A stretch of 64,000 nucleotides of DNA. Origin: Sphingomonas morindae (lineage in GTDB: Bacteria; Pseudomonadota; Alphaproteobacteria; Sphingomonadales; Sphingomonadaceae). The notes under the pieces are model-generated. The model saw nothing but the letters and a program-made list of their open reading frames with translations, searched no databases and was not told the origin of the DNA. A program made the position numbers and the translations under genes. Where the stretch lies: contig NZ_CP084930.1 in assembly GCF_023822065.1 (NCBI RefSeq), positions 3,054,001 through 3,118,000 of the forward strand, given 5' to 3'. Positions 9,055 to 17,901 of this stretch are shown here, piece by piece. Numbering within the stretch: the stretch's first letter is position 1; every line of letters starts with the position of its first letter.

Positions 9055-9705
9055 ATGTTCGCTGTGCCGCTGCTGCTCGCGCTCGCCGCCGCGCCCGCCT
9101 GGCCCGACACGCCGCTCGCCCGCGCCGAGGCGCTGGCGGCGGTGCAGACGCTCAACGCCGATCTGCTCAGCCATGACAGCGCGACGCTGACGCTGGAGCG
9201 CTGGTGCGACCGCCACCGCATCGCTACGCCCGCGACAGTCGTCGCCGACCGCGAGACGGGGGCGGCGCCCCCGCCGCCCGAGGACCTGCGCGCGCGGCTG
9301 GCGGTCGGGCCGGACGAGCCGATCGCCTATCGCCGCGTGGCGCTACGCTGTGGCGACATGGTCCTGTCGCGGGCGGATAATTGGTATGTGCCGGCGCGGC
9401 TCACGGCGGCGATGAACGCGGCCCTGGCCTCGAGCGACACGCCGTTCGGCAAGGTCGTGCGGCCGCTCGGCTTCCAGCGACACACGCTGTCGGCGCGGCT
9501 GCTCTGGTCGCCGCTTCCGGCGGAGTGGGACGTGCCGGGCGCGCCGCCGCCTCCCAAAGCCCCGGCCGGCGCGACGCTGCGCTGGCCCGATGCGCTGATC
9601 GAGCATCGCGCGGTGCTGGTGCGCGCGGACGGCCTGCCCTTCAGCCTGGTGGTGGAACGCTATGCCGGCGCGGTGCTCGCCTTCCCGCCGCCGGCCGCGC
9701 GCTGA
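9055..9705 (+). CDS. Exported protein with a chorismate-lyase-like domain
   Basis: 216 residues. The N-terminus MFAVPLLLALAAAPAWPDT looks like a signal peptide. The mature part has RRVALRCGDMVLSRADNWYVP followed by TPFGKVV and a late PFSLVVERY, the order seen in UbiC-like (chorismate pyruvate-lyase) folds: a strand ending in Arg, SxADxWxVP, PFG, then an E-R/Y strand. Export is odd for a chorismate lyase, so the substrate is probably different. The ATG at 9055, 15 bases after the LysR stop, was chosen over an upstream TTG. Confidence 0.6.
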   Translation: MFAVPLLLALAAAPAWPDTPLARAEALAAVQTLNADLLSHDSATLTLERWCDRHRIATPATVVADRETGAAPPPPEDLRARLAVGPDEPIAYRRVALRCGDMVLSRADNWYVPARLTAAMNAALASSDTPFGKVVRPLGFQRHTLSARLLWSPLPAEWDVPGAPPPPKAPAGATLRWPDALIEHRAVLVRADGLPFSLVVERYAGAVLAFPPPAAR

Positions 9706-9783
9706 TCGCCTGCCGCTTTCGCTATTGCGAAGCGCTGGCAGCCGCGCCTAGGCTCGCGGCGTGGCGAAGCGGCGGGGACGGGC

Positions 9784-10206
9784 ATGACGCCAGACGGGAA
9801 GCAAGGCCTGCCGCCGGCGGGCCGGATGATGCGCGGGGTCTGGCTCGGGCTGGGGCTGGTCTGTGTGGGGCTCGGCATCATCGGCGCGCTGCTGCCGCTG
9901 ATGCCCACCACCATCTTCCTGATCCTCGCCGCCGGCTGCTTCGCGCGCTCCTCGCCCCGGCTCGAGGCCTGGCTGCTCGACCATCGGCATTTCGGGCCGA
10001 GCCTGCGCGCCTGGCGCGCCGAGGGGGCGATGAGTGGCCGCGCCAAGGCCATGGCCTGTGGCGGCATGGCGATGGGCTATGGCCTGTTCTGCTGGGGCGC
10101 CCAGCCGCGCCCGCTGCTGGCGCTCGTGGTGCTGGCGCCGCTCGCCGCCTGCGCGGCCTTCCTTCTCAGCCGGCCGCGTCCGCGTCCGCCCGGTGCGGAC
10201 GGCTGA
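9784..10206 (+). CDS. DUF454 (YbaN-like) inner-membrane protein
   Basis: 140 residues. VWLGLGLVCVGLGIIGALLPLMPTT-like start, then CFARSSPRLEAWLLDH and FGPSLRAWRAEGAM, are the DUF454/YbaN signature. Two or three hydrophobic helices are predicted (about residues 18-50 and 88-130). Function of the family is unknown. The short C-terminus is Arg/Pro-rich. It stands alone, convergent with the large gene that ends at 10212, five bases beyond its stop. Confidence 0.82.
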   Translation: MTPDGKQGLPPAGRMMRGVWLGLGLVCVGLGIIGALLPLMPTTIFLILAAGCFARSSPRLEAWLLDHRHFGPSLRAWRAEGAMSGRAKAMACGGMAMGYGLFCWGAQPRPLLALVVLAPLAACAAFLLSRPRPRPPGADG

Positions 10207-10211
10207 AGCCT

Positions 10212-12929
10212 TCAGGCGCCGAGCGGCAGGTCGATCGAGGCGCCGCCGCGCGCGTCGATCGGCACCTCGCACGCCTGCCAGGGACCGCGGCCGCAGCGAC
10301 GCTCGGCGCGCAGCGACGTGCCCGGCGCGAAGCGTTCGGCGATGAAGTCCAACTGCCCGCGCGCGCTGTCGTAGCGCACCAGCCGGTCCGCCGCGAAGCG
10401 CGCGTCGAGCAGGCGGAGATCGGCGCCGCCGTCCGCCAGCCGCAGCGCCAGACGGCGCCGCACGCCATCGCTCGGCCGCCAGTCGAGGGCGGGCCCGTCG
10501 GCGGCGAGCGCGCCGCCATAGCAGAGGCGGCCGAGGATCGGATCATCGGCCAGGATGGTGCGGGCCGCCCGCAGCGCGCCGGTGAAGCCGAGATCGATCT
10601 CGCACGCATAATACCAGGCGCCGCGATGATGCGGCTGGCCGAGCCAGGTGGTGCCGAACGGCGCGGGCTCGAAGCCGCCCGCCGCCGCGCCGTCATTGCC
10701 GGCGCCCGGATACCAATAGCCATGGCCGTCTGCCGCCGCGCCGCTGTTGAGCAGCGCCCAGGCGCTGAGCTGCGAGGCATAGCCGAGCCTGAGCAGCGCG
10801 TGGGGATCCTCGGCATCGTTGAGCGCATAGTCCAGCACCGCCCAGCCGCCCATCTGCGCCATATAGGTGAGCGTATAGCTGTCGCCCGCGCCGGCGCGGT
10901 AATCGCTGCCGAGATAGTAATAGGCGGGCTCGAGCCAGCCCCGGCAGAAGAGATTGGCGGCGATCTGGCGATCGCGGAAGGCGCGCGCCGCCGCCGGGGT
11001 GACGCCCATCGCCGCCGGCCGGTCCACCGCCGCCCGCGCCAGCGCCTGCGTGCTCTCGAAACCGGTCGAATCGAACGGATATTCCGATCCGAACAGATCC
11101 GTGTCGGGGCTTGCGAAGGTCCGCACCTTGCGCGCCCAATGCGCCTCCAGCGCGGCCGCCTCGCGCGTCTGGCCGGCCGCCTCGAGCGCCGCGACCAGCT
11201 CCGGGATCACGCATTCATTGTAGAAGCCAGTGCGATAGGCGGACCAGTCGGCCAGCCGCAGCGGCACGCTGAACATGGCCATCGCCGTGCCATAGGCGCG
11301 CGCCAGATAGAGGCTGGCCGGATGGCGCGTGGCGATGCCGGGATGATCGCGCGCGATCCGGTACATGCCGAAATAGAGCACCATGATGTGCGGATAATCA
11401 TAGGGGCGCCAGACATGCGACCGCCCCTTCGGGCCGGGATCGGCGCTGTCGCGCAGCTGCTTCCAGTCGGGAATGCCGTAGAGCGCGAACGGATAGGGCT
11501 CCGCCTCGGTCTGCTGCAGCCCGCCCCAGAGGAAATGATCGATATAGAGGTCGAGCGCGGCCACCTCGGCGGCGACCGGATGCTCGGCATTCTTGGTGGC
11601 GAGGAAGGCGGGCTTGGCGAGGCCGGGATCGTCGCACGTCACCTCGTAGATGCGCCAGCCGCGGATGCGATCATAGTCGTCCGGGCCGAGCAGCCGCTGG
11701 CGATCCATCGCCCATTCGCCGAGCAGGCCATAATACCAGCGCGTCGGGTCGCGGTGCTGGTGCGCGGCCAGAAAGGCGCCGCGCTTGGCGATCATCGTCT
11801 CCAGCGGCTCGGTCGCGAAAAATTCGAGATGGGTCGCGCGTCCGCCGGACTGGTGGAGCGTCAGCCGGTTCTCCCCCAGCCGCGCGAAACCGATGCGATA
11901 GCGCTGATAGCCGGCGCGCGGCGGCAGCGGGGTGATGCGGGTCGATCCGGCATGTTCGGCGGTGATGGCGGCGATCGGATCGGCCGAGCGCAGCGCCAGC
12001 TCGACCTCGAGATCGCGCGGGATCGTCATCCCCGGCGCCAGCTCGACATCGATCAGCCCGGCCTCGGCGATGGCGGCGCGCGCCGCGGCATAATCCGCTA
12101 CCCATTGGAGGCGGAAGCCGTAGCGGCGGCGCGCGCCGGGGGCGAGGGTGAGGGCGCTGACCGGCAGCCGCCAGCGCGTGCCGCCCGCCCGCGCCTCGCC
12201 CTCGGCGGCGGCGGCGTGGAGATAGGCGCACCAGCTCTCCGTTTCGCCGGGCGCGGCCGGCTGGACCGACCAATATTCGAGCGCGGTGTCGCGCTCGGGG
12301 AGCAGCAGAAGATACGGGCCGGCGCTGTTCGATCGCATCCAGAAGATGTGCGAGCCATGGCCGGACACGAAGCTGTGCTTCATCACCGCCGCCAGCGGCG
12401 ACGGCGCCTGGGCGAAATCGGTCGCCATCGGCATGGGCAGGAAGAGATCGCCGATCTCGACCGGGTCCGCGCCCTGATTGGCGAGCGTGATCGTCCAGCG
12501 AAGCGTCGCGCCCTCGAGGCGCCACGCGCTGGCGAGCGCGAGGCCGTCCGCCGCCGCCGTCACGCGCAGTGCGCCCGGCCGCAGCGTCACCGCGCCGCCG
12601 CGCGTGGAAAGCGGCCGCCATGCCTCGCCCGCACCCCGGCGGAAGCGCAGATGCGCATGGCCCAGCCCCGCGCCCGGCCGGACATAATCCGTCTCGTACC
12701 GGTCGCCCGCGAACCGCAGGCTCGTCAGCGCGCCGCCGTGGCAGCCGAGGCGGAAGGCATCGCCCCGGCCGCCGAGCCGCGCGCTGATCCGCCGGGCGGG
12801 TGGCGGCGGCGTGGCAGGCGCGGCGGCGAGCAGGGGAAGCGCCACGCCCGCGCGGAGCAGCGCGCGTCGACCCAGCCTGATCGCTCGGCGCCGTCCTTCC
12901 ATCGCCATCCCCCTGATCCGCCCCGTCAC
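10212..12929 (-). CDS. Large exported protein, DUF5695-like
   Basis: 905 residues. A basic N-terminus with a twin arginine (GRRALLRAGVALPLL, residues 20-34) resembles a Tat signal. The N-terminal third is beta-rich (RLGGRGDAFRLGCHGG, TDYVRPGAGLGHAHL); the rest looks alpha-helical with many Trp and Tyr (YYLGSDYRAG, YWYPGAGNDGAA), like an (alpha/alpha) toroid of glycan-active enzymes. This pattern fits DUF5695, whose function is unknown; a role in polysaccharide breakdown is inference. Starts at Met8 or Met10 are also possible. A 59-base gap separates it from the reductase gene upstream. Confidence 0.6.
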   Translation of the reverse strand: MTGRIRGMAMEGRRRAIRLGRRALLRAGVALPLLAAAPATPPPPARRISARLGGRGDAFRLGCHGGALTSLRFAGDRYETDYVRPGAGLGHAHLRFRRGAGEAWRPLSTRGGAVTLRPGALRVTAAADGLALASAWRLEGATLRWTITLANQGADPVEIGDLFLPMPMATDFAQAPSPLAAVMKHSFVSGHGSHIFWMRSNSAGPYLLLLPERDTALEYWSVQPAAPGETESWCAYLHAAAAEGEARAGGTRWRLPVSALTLAPGARRRYGFRLQWVADYAAARAAIAEAGLIDVELAPGMTIPRDLEVELALRSADPIAAITAEHAGSTRITPLPPRAGYQRYRIGFARLGENRLTLHQSGGRATHLEFFATEPLETMIAKRGAFLAAHQHRDPTRWYYGLLGEWAMDRQRLLGPDDYDRIRGWRIYEVTCDDPGLAKPAFLATKNAEHPVAAEVAALDLYIDHFLWGGLQQTEAEPYPFALYGIPDWKQLRDSADPGPKGRSHVWRPYDYPHIMVLYFGMYRIARDHPGIATRHPASLYLARAYGTAMAMFSVPLRLADWSAYRTGFYNECVIPELVAALEAAGQTREAAALEAHWARKVRTFASPDTDLFGSEYPFDSTGFESTQALARAAVDRPAAMGVTPAAARAFRDRQIAANLFCRGWLEPAYYYLGSDYRAGAGDSYTLTYMAQMGGWAVLDYALNDAEDPHALLRLGYASQLSAWALLNSGAAADGHGYWYPGAGNDGAAAGGFEPAPFGTTWLGQPHHRGAWYYACEIDLGFTGALRAARTILADDPILGRLCYGGALAADGPALDWRPSDGVRRRLALRLADGGADLRLLDARFAADRLVRYDSARGQLDFIAERFAPGTSLRAERRCGRGPWQACEVPIDARGGASIDLPLGA

Positions 12930-12988
12930 CTACGCCATGATGCGGCCGCCCTCCCGCCAAGTCAAATACGGTATACTATCATTGAGGG

Positions 12989-14050
12989 TCAGGGGATCAG
13001 CCGCTCGCGGCGCAACTGCTCGAACAGGGCGAAGAAGGCGTCATCGGTCGGCTGATAGGCGGTGAAGCCCAGCCGCCGGCTCTTGGACATGTCCGTCACC
13101 ACCTCGATCGGCCGGCCGAGATCGGCATCGCTGTGCCAGGGCGAGGCCAGCCGCGCGAGGTCGGGCTCGGCCAGCCCCTCACGCTCGGCGATCCGCCGCC
13201 AGAGCGGCCCATCCTCGGCCATCTGCGACGCGAGCGGAACCATGGTCCCATCAAAGGGCGCGGGCTCGAGCCCGAACCAGGCGGCGATGCGGCCCCACAT
13301 CCATTGCCAGCGGAAGACATCGCCATTGACCAAGTTGAACGCCTCATTGTGCGCCGCCTCCGTCTCCGTCGCCCAGAGCAGATGGCGGGCGAGCTGGCCG
13401 GCGTCGGTCATGTCGGTCAGGCCGGACCATTGCGCCGGCGAGCCGGGGAAGCGGAACGGGCGGCCGGTCTCGCGGCACAGGCTCGCATAGACGGCGAGCG
13501 TGGTGCCCATGTTCATGGCGTTGCCCACCGCCTTACCGATCACCGTGTGCGGCCGGTGCACGCTCCAGCTAAAGCCATCCCGCGCCGCCGCGTCGAACAC
13601 GACATCTTCCTGCGCATAGTAAAAATTCTCGACGTCGAACCGGCCCTGCTCCTCGCGGAAGGGGGTTTCCGGCAGGCGTCCCTGGCCATAGGCCTCGAAC
13701 GGCCCGAGATAATGTTTGAGCCCGGTGACGAGCGCGACGTGCCGGGGCGCTCGCGGCTTGGCAAGGCCATCGAGCAGGTTGCGCACCATCGCCGAGTTGA
13801 CGCGGATATTCTCCGCCTCGCTGTCCTGCCGCAGCCAGGTGGTGATGAACACGGCATCGGGCGCATGGTCGCCGAGCGCGGCCGCGGTGGCGGCGCGATC
13901 CTGGAGATCGACCGCGAGCGGATGCACGCCCGGCTGGCTGCCGGGCCGCCGCGCGAGCCCATGCACCGTCCATCCCTCCGCCGCGAGCAGCGCCGCCGTC
14001 GCGCCGCCGACAATGCCGCTCGCGCCTACCACCAGAGCCGTTTTCGCCAT
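12989..14050 (-). CDS. PRISE-type SDR reductase (progesterone 5-beta-reductase/iridoid synthase-like)
   Basis: 353 residues, atypical short-chain dehydrogenase. ALVVGASGIVGG (residues 4-15) binds NADPH; TGLKHY (about 109) and the NFYYAQED stretch (about 142) supply the Lys and Tyr typical of the PRISE group, which reduces activated C=C bonds of enones. HRPHTVIG and NLVNGDVFRWQ are further family marks. It is divergent from an HxlR regulator 95 bases away, which probably controls it. The natural substrate is unknown. Confidence 0.82.
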   Translation of the reverse strand: MAKTALVVGASGIVGGATAALLAAEGWTVHGLARRPGSQPGVHPLAVDLQDRAATAAALGDHAPDAVFITTWLRQDSEAENIRVNSAMVRNLLDGLAKPRAPRHVALVTGLKHYLGPFEAYGQGRLPETPFREEQGRFDVENFYYAQEDVVFDAAARDGFSWSVHRPHTVIGKAVGNAMNMGTTLAVYASLCRETGRPFRFPGSPAQWSGLTDMTDAGQLARHLLWATETEAAHNEAFNLVNGDVFRWQWMWGRIAAWFGLEPAPFDGTMVPLASQMAEDGPLWRRIAEREGLAEPDLARLASPWHSDADLGRPIEVVTDMSKSRRLGFTAYQPTDDAFFALFEQLRRERLIP

Positions 14051-14120
14051 CTTCGTGCCTCCTGTCGTCGGCCACCGCAGCTAGGCAGTCGCCGCGCCGG
14101 CTTCTAGACGGCACCGATCA

Positions 14121-14144
14121 GGAACCTAGGCACCAAGAGGTACC
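14121..14144. promoter_or_regulatory. Imperfect inverted repeat between reductase and HxlR genes, candidate operator
   Basis: GGAACCT and AGGTACC form a dyad with one mismatch and a 10-base centre, ending one base before the HxlR start codon. HxlR-type dimers bind such dyads close to their own promoters. Position in the divergent region is the main support; no binding evidence is available. Confidence 0.35.
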
Positions 14145-14145
14145 C

Positions 14146-14526
14146 ATGGATAAGGGAAGTCCCGAGGCGGCATGGCGGGAGGATTGCGCGCCGCGCCGCG
14201 TGCTGGAGCTGTTCGCCACCAAATGGACCAGCATGGTGCTCCACACGCTCCACGCCCGCCATCAGGGCGCCGCCCGCACCGGTCTGCTCCAGCGCAGCCT
14301 GCCCGGCATCTCCAAGAAGATGCTGACGCAGACGCTGCGCGACATGGAGGCGAGCGGGCTGATCAGCCGCCATGTCGATTCGGTGGTGCCGCCGGCGGTG
14401 ACCTATCGTCTGACGCCGCTCGGCACGCGCTGCGTCGAGCCGGTCGAGCTGCTCTATGGCTGGGGCCGCGCCAATGCCGACGCGCTGGACGCGCTTCAGC
14501 CCCGCCCCAGCGCGCGTCGACGCTGA
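14146..14526 (+). CDS. HxlR family transcriptional regulator
   Basis: 126 residues, one winged helix-turn-helix. CAPRRVLELFATKWTSMVL at the N-terminus, LPGISKKMLTQTLRDMEASGLI (recognition helix region, about residues 52-73) and the wing VPPAVTYRLTPLG are the HxlR pattern. Such proteins sense electrophiles or redox state. It is divergent from the PRISE reductase, a frequent pairing for HxlR regulators. Its GTACCC-preceded ATG sits directly after the inverted repeat. Confidence 0.88.
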   Translation: MDKGSPEAAWREDCAPRRVLELFATKWTSMVLHTLHARHQGAARTGLLQRSLPGISKKMLTQTLRDMEASGLISRHVDSVVPPAVTYRLTPLGTRCVEPVELLYGWGRANADALDALQPRPSARRR

Positions 14527-14565
14527 CCGGCGGCGCGCTCGGCCGCGTATCGCCGGCGGCCCGGA

Positions 14566-15561
14566 TCAGCGGCGTTCGGCGAGATTGCGCTCCCAGGCCA
14601 GCGCGTCGCGGATGATCGCCTCGAGATCGTCATGGCGCGGCCGCCAGCCGAGCGTCGCCAGGATCTTGCTGTTGTCCGCCACCAGGGCGGCGGGATCGCC
14701 GGCGCGGCGGCCTTCCAGCCGGCGCTCGATCGGCAGGTTGGTGACGCGATCCACCGCGTCCAGCACCTCCAGCACCGAATAGCCATGGCCATAGCCGCAG
14801 TTCATGACATGGCTTTCCTCGGGCCGGGCGACGAGCAGATCGAGCGCCTCGACATGGGCGGCCGCAAGATCGCTGACATGGATATAGTCGCGCACGCCGG
14901 TACCGTCGGCGGTGTCGAAATCGGTCCCGAACACGCCGACATGGCCGCGCTTGCCCGTCGCCGCCTCGACCGCGACCTTGATGAGGTGGGTGGCGCCGGC
15001 GGTGGACTGGCCGGTGCGGCCCTGCGGATCGGCGCCCGCCACGTTGAAATAGCGCAGCGCGCAATAGTTGAGCGGATGCGCGCGCGCGACATCGCCGAGC
15101 ATGATCTCGGTCATCAGCTTGGACATGCCATAGGGGTTGATCGGCTGGGTCGGATCGGATTCCGCCACCGGCACGCGCGCGGGGGTGCCATAGGTGGCGG
15201 CGGTGGAGGAGAAGATGAAGTGGCGCACGCCCGCCGCCACCGCGCTGGCGATCAGCGCGCGGCTCGCGACCGTGTTGTTCTTGTAATATTTGAGCGGGTT
15301 CTCGACCGATTCGGGGACGATGATCGAGCCCGCGAAATGCATGATCGCGCGCACCTGATGCTCGCGCAGCACGCTCTGCACGCGCGCCTCATCCTCGATC
15401 TCGGCCTCGACGAAGCTGGCGCGCGGATCCACCGCCCAGCGGAAGCCGGTGGTGAGATTGTCGATCACCACCACGTCCCACCCGGCGTCCAGCAGCGCGA
15501 GCACCGCGTGGCTGCCGATATAGCCGGCCCCGCCGGTCACCAGAACGCTTCCCTTGCTCAT
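14566..15561 (-). CDS. galE: UDP-glucose 4-epimerase
   Basis: 331 residues, extended SDR. VLVTGGAGYIGSH at the N-terminus binds NAD; SSTAATYG and NPYGMSK give the catalytic Ser/Thr and YxxxK. RYFNVAGAD and the late VRDYIHVSDLA are GalE marks. It interconverts UDP-glucose and UDP-galactose for surface glycans. The ATG at 15561 was preferred to one two codons upstream because AGGGG lies 8 bases before it. It follows the FixJ-like regulator on the same strand after 36 bases. Confidence 0.9.
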   Translation of the reverse strand: MSKGSVLVTGGAGYIGSHAVLALLDAGWDVVVIDNLTTGFRWAVDPRASFVEAEIEDEARVQSVLREHQVRAIMHFAGSIIVPESVENPLKYYKNNTVASRALIASAVAAGVRHFIFSSTAATYGTPARVPVAESDPTQPINPYGMSKLMTEIMLGDVARAHPLNYCALRYFNVAGADPQGRTGQSTAGATHLIKVAVEAATGKRGHVGVFGTDFDTADGTGVRDYIHVSDLAAAHVEALDLLVARPEESHVMNCGYGHGYSVLEVLDAVDRVTNLPIERRLEGRRAGDPAALVADNSKILATLGWRPRHDDLEAIIRDALAWERNLAERR

Positions 15562-15597
15562 CGTCATATCCCCTGTCGCATGCCCTGCGGCACGTCC

Positions 15598-16173
15598 TCA
15601 TTGCGCCAGCGAGATGAGTTGCGCCAAGCCTTTCGAGCCGGTCTTGAGCAGAATCGAGGCGCGATGGTCCTCAACCGTGCGCGGGGAGAGGCCCAGCCGC
15701 TCCGCCACCACCTTGTTGGGGTGGCCTTGCACCAGCAGATCAAAGACCTGGCGCTCGCGCTGGCTCAGCGTCGAAAGCCGCTCCGCGGCGGCGCGCTGGC
15801 GGCGCGACCAGACGACGCCTTCCGTCACCGCCGTCAGCAGCCGCGACTCGTCGAGCGGTTTCTCGAGATAGTCGAGGCCGCCATGGCGGCGGATCGAATC
15901 GACGGCATGGGCGGTGGTGGGCCAGGCGGTCATGAACAGGATGGCGATATGCGGATCGTCCCGGCGCAGCTGCTCGGCGACGGCGAAGCCGTCATCGTCA
16001 CCCAGCATCATGTCGGTGAGGAGGCAATCGGCCGCGCGGGCACGGTGCGCGGGCCGCAGCGTCGCCTGGTCGGGAAAGGCGGCCGCGACGAAGCCGTGCC
16101 GATGGAGCAGCCGCGCCACGCTGGCCCCCAGATCGGCATCGTCGTCGACGATGTAAACCACGCCCTCGGTCAC
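15598..16173 (-). CDS. FixJ/NarL-type response regulator
   Basis: 191 residues. A receiver domain (VVYIVDDDADLG at residues 5-16, phospho-acceptor Asp near 53 in LLTDMMLG, Lys in YLEKPLD) is followed by a LuxR-type HTH (LSQRERQVFDLLVQGHPNKVVAERLGLSPRTVEDH). The GTG start overlaps the kinase stop by four bases (GTGA), so kinase and regulator are made together. The pair resembles FixLJ-type systems in regulator architecture. Targets are unknown; galE follows on the same strand. Confidence 0.87.
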   Translation of the reverse strand: MTEGVVYIVDDDADLGASVARLLHRHGFVAAAFPDQATLRPAHRARAADCLLTDMMLGDDDGFAVAEQLRRDDPHIAILFMTAWPTTAHAVDSIRRHGGLDYLEKPLDESRLLTAVTEGVVWSRRQRAAAERLSTLSQRERQVFDLLVQGHPNKVVAERLGLSPRTVEDHRASILLKTGSKGLAQLISLAQ

Positions 16174-17780
16174 TTGCTGGCTCCATAGCTTGGCATGATG
16201 ATGCGGTAGGTGAAGCGGTCCTCGCCGCGCTCGCGCTCGAGCCGGCCGCCATGCGCCTCGACGATGGCGCGGGTCACGATCAGGCCGATGCCCATGCCGT
16301 CGTGCGCGCGGCCATCGGCGCCGAGATCGTTGCTGACATCGAGCCGGATCTCGCCACCCGCCGCATGGGCGGACAGGCGCACCGGCCCGGCCGAGGCCTG
16401 GAGCGCGTTGCGCACAAGGTTGATCACCGCCTGCGCCATTTCCACCTCCTGGCCGGCGATCACCAGGCCGGACCCGGCGGGTTCGACGATCAGCCGGCCG
16501 TGGCCCGTCCTCGCTTCGGCGCCCGCCAGCGTGCGCACCAGATCGAGCAGAGCGGGCACCGGCAGCGGGCCGGCGCCCTCGACGCTGCGACCGCCGAAGC
16601 GGCGCAGCCGCCGCACGAGATCGGACAGCGCGCTCGCCTTGCGATGGATCAGCCCGGTGATCTCGGCGATCTCGCCACCGATGGGCTGGGCGACCTCGTG
16701 CAGCCGCTTCGCCTCGATCGACAGGGTGGAGAGCGGCTGGCTGATCTCGTGGATCACCGCCACCGACATAGCGCGCAGCGTCTTCAGCCGATCCGCCTGG
16801 TAGAGCAGCTTGTCGCGGCGGCGCAGATCGGCGCGCGCCTCGGTCAGGGCGTCGGCGAAGCTGCCGGCGAGATAGCCCGCCACCACCACAGTGGAGAGGG
16901 CAAGGTGGATCTGGAGCCGCGCCGCCACCGGAACCCCGGCGGCCGAATAGGGCAGCACCAGCAGGATCGCGATCAATATGTAGATCCACGCCGCCGCCCG
17001 GCCGAACCGGAAGCCGATCCAGACGATCGCGAACATCACCGGCATCGGGTGCAGCCCCAGGCCGGCGGCGCGCAGCGTCAGCGTCATGGCGATCGAGATG
17101 AGGAACACCGCCCCCGTCTCGGCGCAGGCGGCGAGCCGGGGCGGCCGGCGCGGCAGGCGTGCGCGTCCGGTCAACAGATCCGCTGCCCAGAGCAGCGGCG
17201 GCGTCACCACCAGCGTGCCGAGCAGATCCCCGATCAGGAAGGAGGCGAGCGACAGCACCAGCGCGCGCCAATCGGCCACCCCCGTCAGCTCGGGGCGGGT
17301 CAGCGCCTGGGGCAGGGCCGCCAGCGTCGCGGCATTGGGCGCGAGCACACTCGCCAGCCCCAGCGCCATCGGCCGGTAGGAGATTTCGGCCCGCGAGCGG
17401 CGCGCCACATGGCGCACCCCCCACACCACCGCCGCATAGGCGAAGACCGGCCGGATCACCCCGATCAGCGTGATCGGCCAGTCCCGCGTCCAGGGATTGA
17501 TCGCGCCGGTCAGCGTGTCCACCATAAGCTCGATCACCGCCAGCGCCGGCGCGAGCTTGACCCCGCCGCGCCACAGAAAGGCGAGGCGCACGCCCGCCGC
17601 CGGGAACCACAGCGAATAGAAGCCGGCGCCGCCGCCCCAGGGATCGGCGGCGGCATGGGCGATGCCGAAGGCCAGCGCATAGAGCAGCAGCACCAGCGGC
17701 GCGCGCGCGCGCGGCAACAGGCCAGCGGCGCGAGCCAAAGGAACGCTTGCTGCGCGGAGCGGTCGCGTCGCTGGGGTCAT
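16170..17780 (-). CDS. MASE1-like membrane histidine kinase
   Basis: 536 residues. About eight hydrophobic helices fill residues 28-310 (FYSLWFPAAGVRLAFLWRGG is typical of MASE1 sensor domains). The transmitter has the H-box VIHEISQPLS with His near 343, an N-box NLVRNALQAS (about 455) and the G-box GMGIGLIVTRAIVEAHGG (about 495). It should phosphorylate the FixJ-type regulator encoded directly downstream. MASE1 ligands are unknown. An FNR/FixK-like box lies about 30 bases upstream of the start. Confidence 0.86.
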   Translation of the reverse strand: MTPATRPLRAASVPLARAAGLLPRARAPLVLLLYALAFGIAHAAADPWGGGAGFYSLWFPAAGVRLAFLWRGGVKLAPALAVIELMVDTLTGAINPWTRDWPITLIGVIRPVFAYAAVVWGVRHVARRSRAEISYRPMALGLASVLAPNAATLAALPQALTRPELTGVADWRALVLSLASFLIGDLLGTLVVTPPLLWAADLLTGRARLPRRPPRLAACAETGAVFLISIAMTLTLRAAGLGLHPMPVMFAIVWIGFRFGRAAAWIYILIAILLVLPYSAAGVPVAARLQIHLALSTVVVAGYLAGSFADALTEARADLRRRDKLLYQADRLKTLRAMSVAVIHEISQPLSTLSIEAKRLHEVAQPIGGEIAEITGLIHRKASALSDLVRRLRRFGGRSVEGAGPLPVPALLDLVRTLAGAEARTGHGRLIVEPAGSGLVIAGQEVEMAQAVINLVRNALQASAGPVRLSAHAAGGEIRLDVSNDLGADGRAHDGMGIGLIVTRAIVEAHGGRLERERGEDRFTYRIIMPSYGASK

Positions 17781-17808
17781 CCAGCTAAGTCATTGCAATC
17801 ACGGCTTT

Positions 17809-17822
17809 GTGATTCGCATCAA
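17809..17822. promoter_or_regulatory. FNR/FixK-like box upstream of the MASE1 kinase gene
   Basis: GTGAT-TCGC-ATCAA matches the FNR/FixK consensus TTGAT-N4-ATCAA at nine of ten positions. It is centred about 35 bases upstream of the kinase start codon and overlaps a wider dyad AATCAC-N6-GTGATT. The family consensus is well known; regulation of this operon by oxygen is inference. Confidence 0.4.
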
Positions 17823-17901
17823 CAAAAGTGCCGACTGCGCCGGATCGGGTCGAATTGCGGTTCTGGCGCGGCAGTGCCGCCACAGGCGGACGGTCGCGGG
17901 G

